From Septoria linicola (lineage: Eukaryota > Ascomycota > Dothideomycetes > Mycosphaerellales > Mycosphaerellaceae), in the NCBI GenBank assembly GCA_024114885.1, contig CP099431.1:62001-126000 (forward strand): DNA of 64,000 nt. The letters run 5' to 3'. Position numbers and translations under genes: made by a program. Positions 1 to 11,499 of this stretch are shown here, piece after piece. Below the pieces are notes generated by a model, which had not been told where the DNA came from, searched no databases, and saw only the letters and a program-made list of their open reading frames with translations. Numbering within the stretch: the first letter of the stretch is position 1; every line of letters begins with the position of its first letter.

Positions 1-484
1 TAGCTTATTAAGGTTAGGAAGTATATAGTAGAAGAAGTATTTAAGTATATAGCTCTATATAGCTATTAGAAGAATATATATATATAGAGCTATTATTAAA
101 AGTCGATAGTAATCGTCTCTATTACTAATAATACTCGATATCGTTAGTAAGGCTCTTAACTAAGACTAAGCGCTATAAGTAAGAATTATAGGCGCTTATT
201 ATAGAAGGAAGTATATAGTCGTAGCTATATTAGAGCTAGCGTAGATACTATATTACTAGTATATATACTTATCGACTAGCTAATATAGCTTAGTATTAAG
301 TACTATAGCCTTATTAGTATAGATAGGCTCTTCGTAGTAATAAGAAGAGTCGCTAACCTAAGACCTAAGGATATAGACGTCCTAATATAGATTAGCTTAG
401 TCTAAACTCTCGAGTCGATTATAAGCTAGAAAGACTCGCTAGTTACGTCGGATAAAACGAGTAATATAGGCGTTCTATTACGAT
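1..484. repeat. RIP-saturated AT-rich DNA, no gene recognised
   Basis: No CA or TG dinucleotide was seen in this stretch, while CG is still common. This is the signature of CpA-directed repeat-induced point mutation. No transposon domain could be recognised. It is the flank of the first GC island, whose left border lies near 485, where CA first appears. Confidence 0.8.
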
Positions 485-1479
485 ACAAACTATAGGGACA
501 CGTTAGATAAAGGTAATAGGTGCGTAGAAACTTACATTAAGAACATTAGCTGAAGGCCGAGGACGCCGAAGCGGGTTATAGTAAAGGTCGGAGGTGGCTA
601 GGTGACGGTCTAGCGTGCTTTGCGAGTTCCTTCCGTTCAGATCCCGGGTGTCGCAGCGGCTGACAAGCTCGCGCAAAGAAGGATTGTTGATTGCGAGTGG
701 ACGTGCAAGCAAACGATGCGTGATGGCGACGGCATCTCTCGATATTTCAGCGATGTTCGCGATGGTGTTGGTCGATAGTCGATTGGATGCGGGATGGGAA
801 CCAAGTTTGTCTATGCCGACACGTCATCGATGACAGTCTTTCTGACAGACCCTCAAATGGGTGCTTCTTCTGGCGCTGGTGCTGTTCCCGTCGCGTTGAA
901 CTCGATAAATTGAGGTTGTGGCAGCTGCTGATCATGTAGATGGGCTGATTCGGCAAAGCTTCGTCGCCACTGATGCTTGAAGGAATGATGACAATGTATG
1001 TCAGGAGTCTCGAGGGGGCGCTATGGTGTCAGTACCAGCGATGGCGAGAGTGGTGTGTGGCAGGACCGCTGCTTCCGTGGTTTATGCCACACCTCGGATT
1101 GCTGCCGCAACAGCTCTGGCTCGGCGAAGATGTGTTTCAAAGAATCGAGTCGGTCCGTCGTGGTTCGGGCTGTCGTGGTGATCGATCAAGGCCATGCATT
1201 GCTGGACAGTATTTGCTCCCTGACGACGACAGACTGAGGAGGCATGATGAGCTGCCCCGGTGATGTCAATGACGACCTACGAACAATCTTCCAATGATCA
1301 AGAGAAGCATAATTGTAGCGGGTCGCAGGATCGAGCAGCGAGAGCGTGAACATCGACTTTGCCGGTCCTGAGGATGTGGAAAGGAAAAAAAGTCTCGGTG
1401 TGCTCGTGGCACTTCGTCCCACTTCGTCCTCGTGTGCAGCCAACTCTTGACTCGAGGGTTCTGTAAAGGTTCAACAGCA

Positions 1480-2174
1480 TCATTGAGACTGCCGTAGGCG
1501 CGCCAATCGCAGGAATAGTACGACGACTGCGCTGACTTGAAGGCTGTTGTCGCCGTCATCTTCTGCTCCGGCCGAGTAAAAGTTGTCTGTTTCATCGCGG
1601 AAGCGGGACAGAGCCGGTTGGTGTCGTCCGATGGGGTGTTTCTTGATATCGACAGAGGCTTGCGCGGTTTGGTGCTGGGAGACGCTCAGGGTCGACGCAT
1701 TGCGAGATGGCGAATTCATGAAGAGAGTCGGCGTGGGCAATCCATTGGACACAGTGTTGGCTGCTGGGGATGGCTTTGGCGTCGGGCTGGGTCTGGTCAC
1801 TGTGCAGTGAGCAGCTCGCGGAGGATGCGCTAAGGCAGGCCACGCAGCGGCTCTCTGATGCGTGCTGTATTCTGAGAGAAGAAGCTTCTTCATCGTCAGC
1901 ATCGTAGACCGAGTCTGGTTCAGGAAGGAGGTGTTGGAATGTGGGCAAGACGCAGTCATCGCTTCGGGCAATGAAGAGCAGGGGGGATGCGGTCGCTGCA
2001 TGTTGCGTTGTACCACGCGCTCGAAGCAGACCACTGCCAGCGTGAGATGCACGAGAGGTTGGACAATGTGCCATGGCGTTGGGGAATTTGGTACTTACCT
2101 TGAGCATCTGATTCGCAATTTTTCGTGCAATCGATACGGGCGCCAGGATCAGTTTGCCGCATGATAACATTCAT
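1480..2174 (-). CDS. Candidate two-exon hypothetical protein, Ser/Thr/Pro-rich
   Basis: Proposed model on the minus strand: exon 1 from the ATG at 2174 down to 2099, intron 2098-2034, exon 2 2033-1480. The intron is 65 nt, begins GTAAGTACC and ends CTGGCAG, typical of a small fungal intron. The exons total 630 nt, giving 209 codons plus stop with no internal stop, so the phases fit. The protein has no recognised domain. Its middle is rich in Ser, Thr, Pro and Asn (for example SPTPKPSPAANTVSNG), like a disordered linker, followed by a more charged stretch with RFRDETDNFYSAG. The other minus-strand frame is also open here, so the real structure may differ. It lies in DNA that escaped RIP, consistent with single copy. 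The model could still be fortuitous. Confidence 0.4.
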
Positions 2175-2700
2175 CGATGGTGGCGGCCAGAGTATCCCAT
2201 CGTCCGCTGAACTCTGGAAGGTCGTGGGTCACACGCGTCGAGGGTACCGGCGAAGTCGGAGATAGGGGGAGAGTGAGACATGCGAGCTAGGTCGGCGAGG
2301 AATTGTTGGGCGAGGACGTGACGAAGATGGAAGTTGTATGGATGTCTCCATCCGCCGAATGCTGTGATCTGCATTAGCAGGCTGGCTTCGGGCTGTGCAA
2401 CAAGGCTGGCTGGCTGGAAAACTCGACCCTCTCTGGCGCTTTGACACAGCCTGCTCATGCCACGTCTCGCCGTCCGTTCGTGATGCGAGTGCAATGCCGA
2501 ACTGTATATTAGCGATGCGAGTACAGTGCAGCCAGACATACCGCTCGAGCGCAACCGTTCCTTGACGAAATGATGTCTGCAATGTCGTAGCGACTGGTTC
2601 TGGTCCGGCTTCATCACGACGAAGACGTCTTTCAGTACGGGCGTGAGCCACGACACTGCTGAACAGGAAGCGGCCCGGCAAGAAGGGAACTCCACCGTCG
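2175..2700 (-). other. Overlapping open frames upstream of the candidate gene, unresolved
   Basis: Two minus-strand frames are open for 150-174 codons, but both begin at non-ATG codons. One contains a protein-like stretch (AFGGWRHPYNFHLRHVLAQQ) and then stops. A third frame continues with LPEFSGRWDTLAATIDECYH near 2215-2160. Frame switching suggests either exons of an undetected gene or a decayed one. No family was recognised. Confidence 0.2.
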
Positions 2701-2900
2701 ACTAATCTGTGTGGAACACAGACGTCTTACAGACCCAAAGGACTGCATGGATTTGAGACGTCAGCGACTTGCTTTTCCTTCACCGGCGACGGAATCTTGC
2801 GGGACAAGTGCCCTATTTGTCAAAGTAGACACAAGACTGTCTTGCAGAGGGAGCAACTGCATGGTGTGTGAGAAGGCATTGGCGGGCATGGTTGTGGAGT

Positions 2901-2967
2901 GGTGTGGTGTGGTGTGTGGAAAGACAAAAGAGAGAGAGGAAGAGAGAGGAACAGAGAGAGAGAGGTC
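2901..2967. repeat. GGTGT and GA simple repeats
   Basis: A GGTGT-type run at about 2901-2919 is followed by a purine GA-rich run to about 2967. Translated, this gives the low-complexity KEREEERGTERERS stretch of an otherwise unsupported plus-strand frame. Confidence 0.7.
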
Positions 2968-3068
2968 GGTAAACAAAGCTCAAGGCGAAAGAGCAGCCGT
3001 GGGAGGAGGAAAGACAGAGACAGGTAAGTTAGGCAGCCATTGTTTACTCAGCTGCTGCCGTCAGTGTA

Positions 3069-3126
3069 AGTGCAGGCGCAGCTCCTTAGTGCAGGTGCGA
3101 CTTCGACTTCTCAGTGCAGGCGCAGC
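3069..3126 (+). repeat. Three spaced copies of a 14-bp motif
   Basis: AGTGCAGGCGCAGC occurs at 3069-3082 and 3113-3126. A variant, AGTGCAGGTGCGAC, lies at 3088-3101. Spacing is 19 and 25 bp. Function is unknown. Confidence 0.65.
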
Positions 3127-3431
3127 GCACGACTACTGCCCAGCACGCGATGAGAGACTGCTTGCAGGAGGAAAGGCGTGGGAGGACTTAAAGGAAGACG
3201 TACAAGGAATGTCGCGGTGGCACATGTGTATTAGTAGCATGGCAGCTAGCAGTCCAATTCTGACGCCCAGCCCTTGCCGCAATGCAGTGTTTGCTGCCGC
3301 GATCCCTGAGAAGCCCAAATGTGTCGCCATCTTCGTACTGTGCGAGCGTGGCGAGCAAGACGCTGATGTCGGCAGAGGAGGAGAAGACAGAAAGCTTGTT
3401 TTGACGTAGATAGATAGAACCACACTGCCAC

Positions 3432-4330
3432 ATGAGCCAAGGCACCGAAACCGCGCCTGCCCTCTACATCACCGTTGATGCCGACAACTAGCTCCCCTAA
3501 AACCTATATGGTCCTCGTGCTACTTTCACCTAGGCTTACTCGAGGCCACTTGCCGAAGAGCGCTAGTAAAGCTATATATAGATTTCTATCGACTAGAGTA
3601 GTCCTTACTCGCTCTTAAGAAGCAAGCCTAATATATCGCTAAGTAGCTCTATAATCGAGTAGACGAAGTATTTATAGCTATAAGTAGTAATCTATAGCGT
3701 ATATAGTAAGACGAGGAATATAAGATCGTAGCTAGTAGGTACTAGTATAGTCTAGTTATAGAGATACTAAGAGTCCTACTTTAGTATAAGTAGTAAGTAG
3801 ATACTAAGTATAATACTATCGTAGTAGTATTAAAGTTTTAGTAAAAGAAATAACGTAAACTAGCGTTATAGAATACCTAGCCTATCTAAACTATAGAAGA
3901 ACTATATAATCTAGAATATCTATTATAGTAAAATATATAGACTATATTAAGCGCTTATAGATTAAGCGATCTATATAGAATCTATATTAATAGAAGGCTT
4001 AGTAAAGTTAAAGAAATAGTAGAAATCTTTCTAAAATCCTTTAAACTTATAAATTATAAGAGTAAAAGAACTAAGATCGAAGGTAATTACTAGCTACGTT
4101 AGACTATAGTAATCAAGATTTTATAAGAGTTATAGTCTAGTTACGTCGAGGTATAGAAGCTAATAGTTAAGTTCTTACTATAGATAGTATATTATAATTA
4201 TATAATAATATATAAACTCTAATCGACTAGTCTTTTATAGAAGCTAGATCGTAGTAATATACTTAAATATAGAGCTTATAAGGACTATTTACCTATTCTA
4301 CTATACTACTTATCTTTCTTCTATTATATA
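3432..4330 (+). pseudogene. ORF fossil crossing the RIP border, unknown product
   Basis: An ATG at 3432, still inside the unmutated rim, opens a frame reading MSQGTETAPALYITVDADN and then meeting TAG/TAA. A one-base frame change near 3530-3550 leads into a frame that stays protein-like for about 260 codons into the RIPed zone (VDEVFIAISSNL at 3659-3694, SKVKEIVEIFLKSFKL further on). Its only stops are TAG and TAA, explainable as former CAG, CAA or TGG codons. The composition, rich in Lys, Glu, Leu and Gln-derived stops, looks helical. No family was recognised. It may be a repeated gene or the first ORF of a transposon whose 5' edge escaped mutation; an intron could replace the frameshift. Confidence 0.45.
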
Positions 4331-6021
4331 CTATTTACTATATATTACTTACCTAGTAAAAGCGTTTCTCTATTAAACTATTAGAGAAGCTACGTTTTTA
4401 GCGCTATCTAAAGCTAGAGTATATATATATAATAACTAAGTAAGAATAGTATAAATTAGCGCTAAATCTTATCTATATAGTATATATTATAGTAGAAGCC
4501 TACTTAGTTATTAGCCTAGAAGTAATTACCTTTAGTATTATATATAAAGATAGCGTCTACTCTTTATTATAGAGAGCTAAGTAGCGTCGCTACTTCTTAT
4601 AGCTTACTCTTACTAATATTAGTACTTTTCTATAGTTCTATTAGTACTTATATATTTCTAGCTTTATATCTACTCTCTTTTCCTATTCTCTTTCTTTTTC
4701 TCTATATTAATAATAGGCCTATTATATCTCTCGATACTATTAACTAGACTTTATATCTTTAGACTTCTAGTACTTTAATAGTATAACTACTCTATATAGA
4801 TACTAGTACTAGAACTAGAACTAGAGTAGGATTATATCGATACTATTAACGTCGTTATTATATAGCTAAGTATCTTCTATCTTTACTATTTAATACTAAT
4901 TTATACTTTTTCTATTTATATATAGATATATAATAGTACTTAGGTTATACTCGCTTTCGATCTTCTCGCTTTTAGTACTCTCGTCTTTAATATTCTCGCC
5001 TCTAGTACTTTCGCCTTACTACTAAAAGATATTTATTCTAATATAGCCTTAGCCTCTACTAATCTAACTTCTAGTATATTAGTTTACTAAGTCTATCTAT
5101 CTTCTACTATTAGATAAAGACTAATATCTTATACTATACTTAAGATACGATTTACTCTATCTTAGAACTACTATTTTAGATTTAGACTTAGAGCTAAGTT
5201 ATACTCTTTAACTACTAGTACGTAATATCGCTTATAGTATCTATAAAATATACTATAGTATCTATTTTAGTTCTATCTTTAGTATCTAAGAACTAAATAG
5301 AAGACGATCTTATTATACTTACTATAAGTAATATAGTTATCTACTAAGTCGTCTCTATTTCTTATTACGTATCTTTATCTAATAAATCTTATAGCTTTCT
5401 ATTTACTTATAATAGATCCGACTTTAATTAAACGCGACTATAATAGTAGCCTTTAGCTTACTAGCTACTTACTCTCTAGTATAAATTAGTAGACTTACTC
5501 TCTATTCGATATATAATTATATATCTTATACTTATAACTATCTCTATTTAGTATAAGATAGTAATACTATTTCCTATTAGTATTTCTTACTACTAATTAC
5601 TCTTCTCTAATCTCTAGAAGAATATAGTATAGTTACTACTTTATCGTTATATTTTTAAAACTAGTTACTATTATATTAGTAGAAGATAATAAACTATTTT
5701 CTCTAAGAAAGAACTATTCTCTTTACTATCTTTAGTAAGTATTAGACTATACTAACTACTATCGTAGATCTATATATCTATTAGTTTTAGACTATAGACT
5801 ATAATAATAATATAAAGAAAGATTAATAATAGCTATACTTCTTATATCTATAAATAGAATCTAGTAAAGATATACCTATATATAGTATCTATTATAGAGA
5901 GATCTCTAAATATTACTAGTAATAGTAATTTTTAGTAACTATAGCTCTTCTTACTACCTACTATACTACTATATCGACGAATAATACTTAGTTATTAAGA
6001 CTTCGACTCTAGTAATAATTA
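4331..6021. repeat. RIPed DNA, unclassified
   Basis: TA-rich and CA/TG-depleted throughout. Pyrimidine-rich patches occur around 4670-4700 and 5500-5800. No transposon domain was recognised on either strand. Confidence 0.6.
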
Positions 6022-6026
6022 CTTAG

Positions 6027-6198
6027 TATAAAAGAGGTATATAGTAATATATAGAGCGCCCTCCTAATAAGACTATTAGGATATCGTAAGACTAATTCTT
6101 GCCTCCTTTTAGATATATACGCGTACTATAATTATACTATACGCTAAGCCTATAAGCCTAAGGCGGGTCTTAGCCTTCGACCTTACCTAGCTCTTATA
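6027..6198 (-). repeat. 3' LTR of the chromovirus
   Basis: 172 bp, matching 25838-26009 across its full length, with differences that are mostly C/T or G/A transitions as expected from RIP. TSD CTTAG lies immediately to its left. Ends TA...TA probably derive from TG...CA. Confidence 0.9.
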
Positions 6199-6539
6199 AC
6201 TATCTCCTCTCTCTAAGAGAGCTACCCTTAGCGACACTCTTACTTAATAGGTTATATTCTAGGCTACCTATTTAGTCTTTATAATATACTTTATATATTC
6301 CGCGCCTATCGCGTCTCTAACGCGTTATATCTACGAACCTTTAGTATATTACGTAAATACGCGCTACGAAGTAAAGAGTTACTATATATATTTACGTTTA
6401 CGTAGTAATATAATCTCTACTATAGCGACTACGTCGCTAGGCTCGAGTATATTCTTTAAAAACTCTTCTAACTCTCTCTTAGACTTTCTTTCTATATATA
6501 ACATTTTCTATATTCTTAGTAAAGCTAGTATCTCTATAC
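6199..6539. other. Element-internal spacer next to the 3' LTR
   Basis: RIPed but relatively GC-rich. It should hold the polypurine tract of the minus-strand element next to 6199, where the plus strand is pyrimidine-rich (TATCTCCTCTCTCT). No gene was seen. Confidence 0.5.
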
Positions 6540-7396
6540 GATAATCGTACTATTAACGTAAGTACTATACTCCTAAAACGTACTAGAGTCGTAGTCCCGA
6601 ACCGCCTACTACGTACTATCGACGATATTAGAGGCTATAGAGATATCGAGATCTACCTCTACTATATTAAGTATACCTACGATAGTATAGATCTTCGAAT
6701 ACTCCTTAACTACGCTTTACCTACTAACAGACTACGTATAGACGACGAACCTACGTGTAATAGGGTAATGAAGCTCGGCTAGAAGGTTAAGTATTAGCGC
6801 TATAAGCGCTAATACTACTATTATAAGCGTATTACTAATAGAAACCTTAAGCGGTAGGCGCGCTACGTACTATACTACCGCGAGTAGCTAGAGACCCTTT
6901 CTAAAGGCGTACGTAAAGAGTAGGTAAAGCGCTACCTAAAGAGCCTCTATACCTCTATTAAGACTACTAAGAGGGTCTTTACTAGTAATAAGAGTAAAGC
7001 CGTTAGTAGCTAGGATACGCTATATAAGGCGAGCGCGCTCGCTCTATAGGCGACTAGTACGATGTCTATCGCGGGTCTAGTAGAGACCTAGCGCTAGTCT
7101 AACTTTATAGTAGCTATATTTAAGCTATAGTACGAGATATACCTACTTTTCCTATACGATCTCTCTATAATACTAATACTCTTCGTAGACTAACTATATA
7201 GTAGGCGCCTCTAGCGATACCCTAGACGCTACTATAGAGGCGGCCTACCTCGAGAGTAGTAACTAGGAGGAGAGTAACCTCTTAGAGAACGCTATATCCG
7301 ATAAGGAGGTAGAGAAGGATAAGGATAAGGACGTAGAGAGCGTCGACGGTAGCGGAAACGCTAGCGACGACGCGCTCTCTATAGACGACGAATAAG
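6540..7396 (+). pseudogene. Antisense ORF in the chromovirus, acidic C-terminus
   Basis: Opposite to gag-pol, between the chromodomain and the 3' LTR, the plus strand stays protein-like for about 280 codons if TAG is read as ex CAG/TGG. One part reads NRNLKR*ARYVLYYREQLE and ETLSKGVRKEQVKRYLKSLY. A frame change near 7150-7200 (indel or intron) leads to the clear end KEVEKDKDKDVESVDGSG ... DDALSIDDE, closed by TAA at 7394-7396. The acidic, Lys/Asp-rich tail and basic middle suggest a nuclear or nucleic-acid-associated protein, but no family was recognised. The region is notably CG-rich for RIPed DNA. Confidence 0.5.
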
Positions 7397-7626
7397 CGTT
7401 TCGCTCGCTACCTATCTACGCCTCTTATACTCTACTTACGCCTATATAGGCTATAGTTAGATACTTGCTTCTTACCTATAGGCACTATACGACCTACTTA
7501 GTAGGCGTATATAAATAATATAGTTCACGCTTCGATATATCCTAAATATCTTAGTAATTTTCTTATCTTCTTAAATTTAAAGTTTGCCTCTAAATATAAG
7601 TTTAGCGCTTAGTACTTAGTATCGCC

Positions 7627-7690
7627 GTATTAGTACCTTAGCGTATTAGTACCTTAGCGTATTAGTACCTTAGTATATTAGCGCCTTAGC
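7627..7690 (+). repeat. 16-bp tandem repeat, four copies
   Basis: GTATTAGTACCTTAGC repeats at 7627, 7643 and 7659, with a degenerate fourth copy at 7675-7690. It lies just beyond the chromodomain end of the minus-strand polyprotein, in the 3' untranslated part of the element. Confidence 0.9.
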
Positions 7691-7739
7691 GCTTCTATCT
7701 TACTACGCGCTCGCTTATATACTACGCTTCGAATACGTC

Positions 7740-10700
7740 TAGTACTATATAGCTACTAATATATTCTTTAGGTTCCTACTAGTCGTACTCTTTAAGCTAG
7801 CTCTACTAGTAGATCAAGTACTAGCGTACGCTCTTTCTTACTCGAGTTCTAAGAATCTTCTTAACTTCCTATTTACCCTAGTAGTCTACGAGTAGTATAC
7901 TCTCTACCTACGTCTCGCTACTCTTCTAAGGTTCTAGAAGCGATATATAAAATACGTTATAGATAAGAGCGTCTAGTAGTAGGGCTAAGCGGTACGCCTA
8001 CTTCCCTACTACGTTAATTACCTTAAAAGGCCTAGTAAACTTATCTACTAACTTCTTCGAAAGAACCTTTAATCGTAGGCTCTTTATCGGTAGTAAGACT
8101 ATATCGCTAACCTTATATTCTTTAGCCTAATACCTATTATTAAAGTACCTAGCCTACGCCTCGCTTACTTCTCGCTAGCGTTTACTTAGCGTCTTATAGT
8201 TCTTCTTTAATCTTTCTATAGCTTCCTTAGTAGCTAGTACCTCTCTTTTAGAAAGCGCGCTCTAAGCTTCTCGCCTACTCGTTACTAGCTCTAGATTAAA
8301 ACTATATAGTACTATAAATAGTAACATTTTTAATATCGTATACGTACTATTATTATATACGAACTTAGCTTGTACTAATAGGTCTACCTAGTTATCTTAC
8401 TACTCTATATAGTAGATACGTAGGTAAGTCTTAAGCGTCTAATTCGCTCTTTCGGTTTACCTATCCGTTTATAGATAGAACGCTATACTTAGCTTACGCT
8501 TTATATACGCCTCGTAGTAGAAGTTAGACTAGAACTAACTCGTGAATATAGACCCTCTATCGCTAACAATGCCTATAGGTATACTATAATACCTAATTAC
8601 TTCTAATATTAAGACTCCTATAAGGTTACTACTAGTATACCTCTTTATAGTTAGTATAAAGATAACTATTTTCGTATATTAGTCGATAATAACTAGAATC
8701 GTATTATATACGTATACTCCTCGCTTACTTAGTAGAAGGTCTATAATAAAATCCTAAGTTAATTCTTAGAATAGACGATCTAGTATAGGTAGCGTAGTTA
8801 GCTCGCTATATAGTCGATAGCGACGCGCCTTTACCTTCTAGTAACTCCTATAGGATTCTACGTATTATACGATATCCTTAGTTATCTCTAGCTACTAGTA
8901 CTTCCTTCGTACTAGCGAGATAGTCTTGTCCTTACTAAAATAGCCTATAAGGGTATTATCGTAATATATACGAATTACCTACGTCTATAAGACGTAGTCC
9001 TTAGGTACGTATAGTAAATCGTCTACCTAGAGGTTTCCCTCTCTTATAGTATATTACTCGAACCGGCCGCTATTACTCGTCGCTTACGAGTATACTACGC
9101 TTGTACTTAGCTTAGCCTATACTAGCGCGCGAGTATATCTAAGGATCAAGTCTAAGATATTTATATATAGCTCTTCGCTTTTAATAATTATACCTACTAC
9201 TCGTATAGGCGTTAAGAACTACTACTACGGGTTAGAGTTAGTACTTCTCTCTATTAAAGAATACTATTCTTTATAAGTCGTATAGATACGAGCTACGAGT
9301 AGTCTACCTACGTCTCTCGTACTCTAATTATCCTATAGCTATAACTTAGTCTATAGAGTAGGTAGAAGGTTAGTTACCTCTACTACCTCCTTAGTATAAT
9401 CGCTACGCCTTATTAGCGCGTCGGCTAGGTTTCGCTTACCTACCTAGTACGTTATAACGAAGTCGAATAGGGCTAGGAATATAGCTTAATAGGCTTACCT
9501 ACTAGTTAACTTCTTTACGCCTATAAACCTACGAAGGTTAGTATAGTCGACTAGTACGTCGATCGTATATAGAGCGCCTTCGAGGTACGGCCTCTACGTT
9601 TTAAAAGCCTTAACTACTATAAGAAGCTCCTTATCGTATACCTTATAATTATACTCTATAGTAATTATCTTCCTAGACATGAATATAATAGAGTACTATT
9701 TAGACCTAAAGAGTTAGCTAAGGATTATAGTAATTACGTAATTAGAGGCGTCGCTCTCGACCCGTAACCTAAGCGTAGAGTCAAAGTGTCTTAGTAGTAG
9801 TACTATAGAAAAACGCTTTTTTAACTTAGTAAACGCCTACTCCTCTCGTACGGTCCACTTAAGTAGGCTAGGCTTCTTACCTACTACAGCGCTCTTAGAT
9901 AACGCCGTAAGTAGAGATACTACTCTAGAGTATTTAAAAATAAAACGCTAGTAGAAGTTAGTAAACCTAAGGAAGGATTAAACCTCTACGAGCGTTATAG
10001 GCGTTAGCTACGCTACGATTACGTCTATCCTATATAGATCTATCGTAACCTCTCTAGTAGTTACTATAAAGCCTAGGAAATCGACTTCCTTCTACTAGAA
10101 TTTATACTTCGCTCTTTAAGTATAGAGTCCGAACTTCTAGAGACGTATAAGTACGTCGTATACGTCGCGTACGTAGTCTACGCGGCTCTTACTATAGATA
10201 AGAATATTATTAAGGTATACTACGTAGTACGTATCGACTAAACCTACTAAAGTATAGTTAATATACGCCTAGAACGTAGCTAGAGCGTTAGTTAGGCTAA
10301 ATAGTATTACTTTATACTAAAAGTAGCTATAGCGCGTACGGAACGTAGTCTTCTAGTAGTCGCTAGGCTTGACACGAATCCGATAGTATATATCTATAAG
10401 GTCTAGGGTCGTAAACTATATAGCTCCTATAAGCCTATCTAGCGTCTTACTAATTAGAGGAAGTAAGTACCTATTCTTAATAGTAATTTCGTTTAACTCT
10501 TAGTAGTCGATATATAGCCTTAGTTTACTATCCTTCTTTAGTATAAATAGGATAGGCGTACCTACCTCGCTAACGCTACGCTCGATCTAATCGTACTTAA
10601 GGCCTATAGTAAGGTACTTCTTTAATTCCTCTAGCTCCTTACCTAACTAGTAATATAGCGGCCTAAAGAGTAGAACGGTACCTAGACGTAGCTTAATTAT

Positions 10701-11172
10701 ATACTCTACGCTATCTACTAGCTTACTCCTTATCTCTTCTATTAGGTTTAGGATATCGGAGAACTATTAGAACTTAGAAGGAAGAGGGTTAAGCTCTTCG
10801 CCTTCGCCTATCTTACTTATTACTACTATATATATAGTTAGTATATACTTTAAGTCCTTGAAAAACTTATAGGCTTCTCTAACCTTAACGTTTTTAAAAG
10901 TATCGCTATAGGTCTACTTATCTAAGCCGCTATCGACTCGTATACGATAAGTACGCCTCTATAGCTAATCTAAGATTATATTAGAGGTTAGTATATTATA
11001 GATATAAAAGATTATACCTACTATACGCTCTACTCCTATAGAGTCTATAAGCTATACGTATATATAATATACGCTATAATAATACTCTAATTCTCTAGTA
11101 AACAAGGTAGCTAGAGGTAAGACAATATTAGTTCGAGCCGTAATACCGTATTATAAGATAAAGGATCTTAAT
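7740..11172 (-). pseudogene. pol: Chromovirus pol: protease, RT, RNase H, integrase, chromodomain (RIPed)
   Basis: Read on the minus strand from high to low coordinates. A protease-like stretch lies around 11150-10950. The RT active site is at 10191-10226 as YVVYLNNILIYS, where the catalytic YLDD has become YLNN by RIP. The RNase H end is at about 9560-9380 (FDFVITY*VGKRNLADALI). The integrase zinc-binding region is at about 8938-8824 (SKDKTISLVRRKY, KDIV*YVESYRSY*KVKARR), with the core start at about 8815-8700. The SH3-like motif lies near 8060-7930 (RPFKVINVVGK*AYRLALLL). The chromodomain is at about 7890-7745 (KILRTRVRKSVR*YLI). In chromoviruses the chromodomain steers integration to heterochromatin. 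Numerous TAG/TAA codons and loss of both catalytic aspartates show the copy is inactive. Confidence 0.9.
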
Positions 11173-11177
11173 ACTAC

Positions 11178-11455
11178 TAATAGATAATAACTACTCTAAT
11201 ACTAACCCCCTAGGTAGGTATAAGAGTAGCCGTTATAGAACAAGACCTATTCGGAGAGTAATAGTCTTATAATATATATATTAACTAGTAGTAACGAGCT
11301 TAAACTAGTAGTCCTAGGACTAAGAGCCTATACTAGGACTGTAGGATATTAAATTAATCAAGTAGAGTAAATATTGCTATCTTAGAAACGAGCTACTATC
11401 TTACTTTTATACTAAAACTACTAAGTATAGTATATAGGTAGGCCTTTACCTTACT
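11178..11455 (-). repeat. 3' LTR of the giant Gypsy
   Basis: 278 bp, near-identical to 24168-24445. Differences seen are C/T or G/A transitions, for example CCCCC versus CCTCC and ATATATATA versus ATACGTATA near its middle. More RIP-altered than the 5' LTR. Confidence 0.9.
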
Positions 11456-11499
11456 AATCCTCTCTTCCTTAGTATCTAACTAGATACCTAACTACTCGT

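Larger units (their letters stand above)
485..3555. other. Unmutated GC-balanced island 1
   Basis: Base composition changes abruptly: CA, TG, ATG and TGA all return at normal frequency between about 485 and 3555, and vanish again on either side. The island therefore escaped RIP, as expected for single-copy DNA. It holds a candidate two-exon gene on the minus strand (1480-2174), short simple repeats, and at its right rim the start of an ORF continuing into RIPed DNA. The segments 485-1480 and 2700-3430 show only weak overlapping ORFs in several frames and no recognisable product. Confidence 0.85.

Noticed and set aside
503..1263. Several 70-100 codon frames on both strands of island 1
   Set aside because: They overlap one another, several lack an ATG, and none has recognisable motifs; expected by chance at this base composition.
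2711..3409. 232-codon open frame on the plus strand
   Set aside because: It begins at GTG (first ATG at 2747), its charged middle is a translated GA microsatellite, and the rest has no protein-like pattern. Not accepted as a gene.
7627..7690. CRISPR-like array
   Set aside because: The four 16-bp units are directly adjacent without spacers; a simple tandem repeat.
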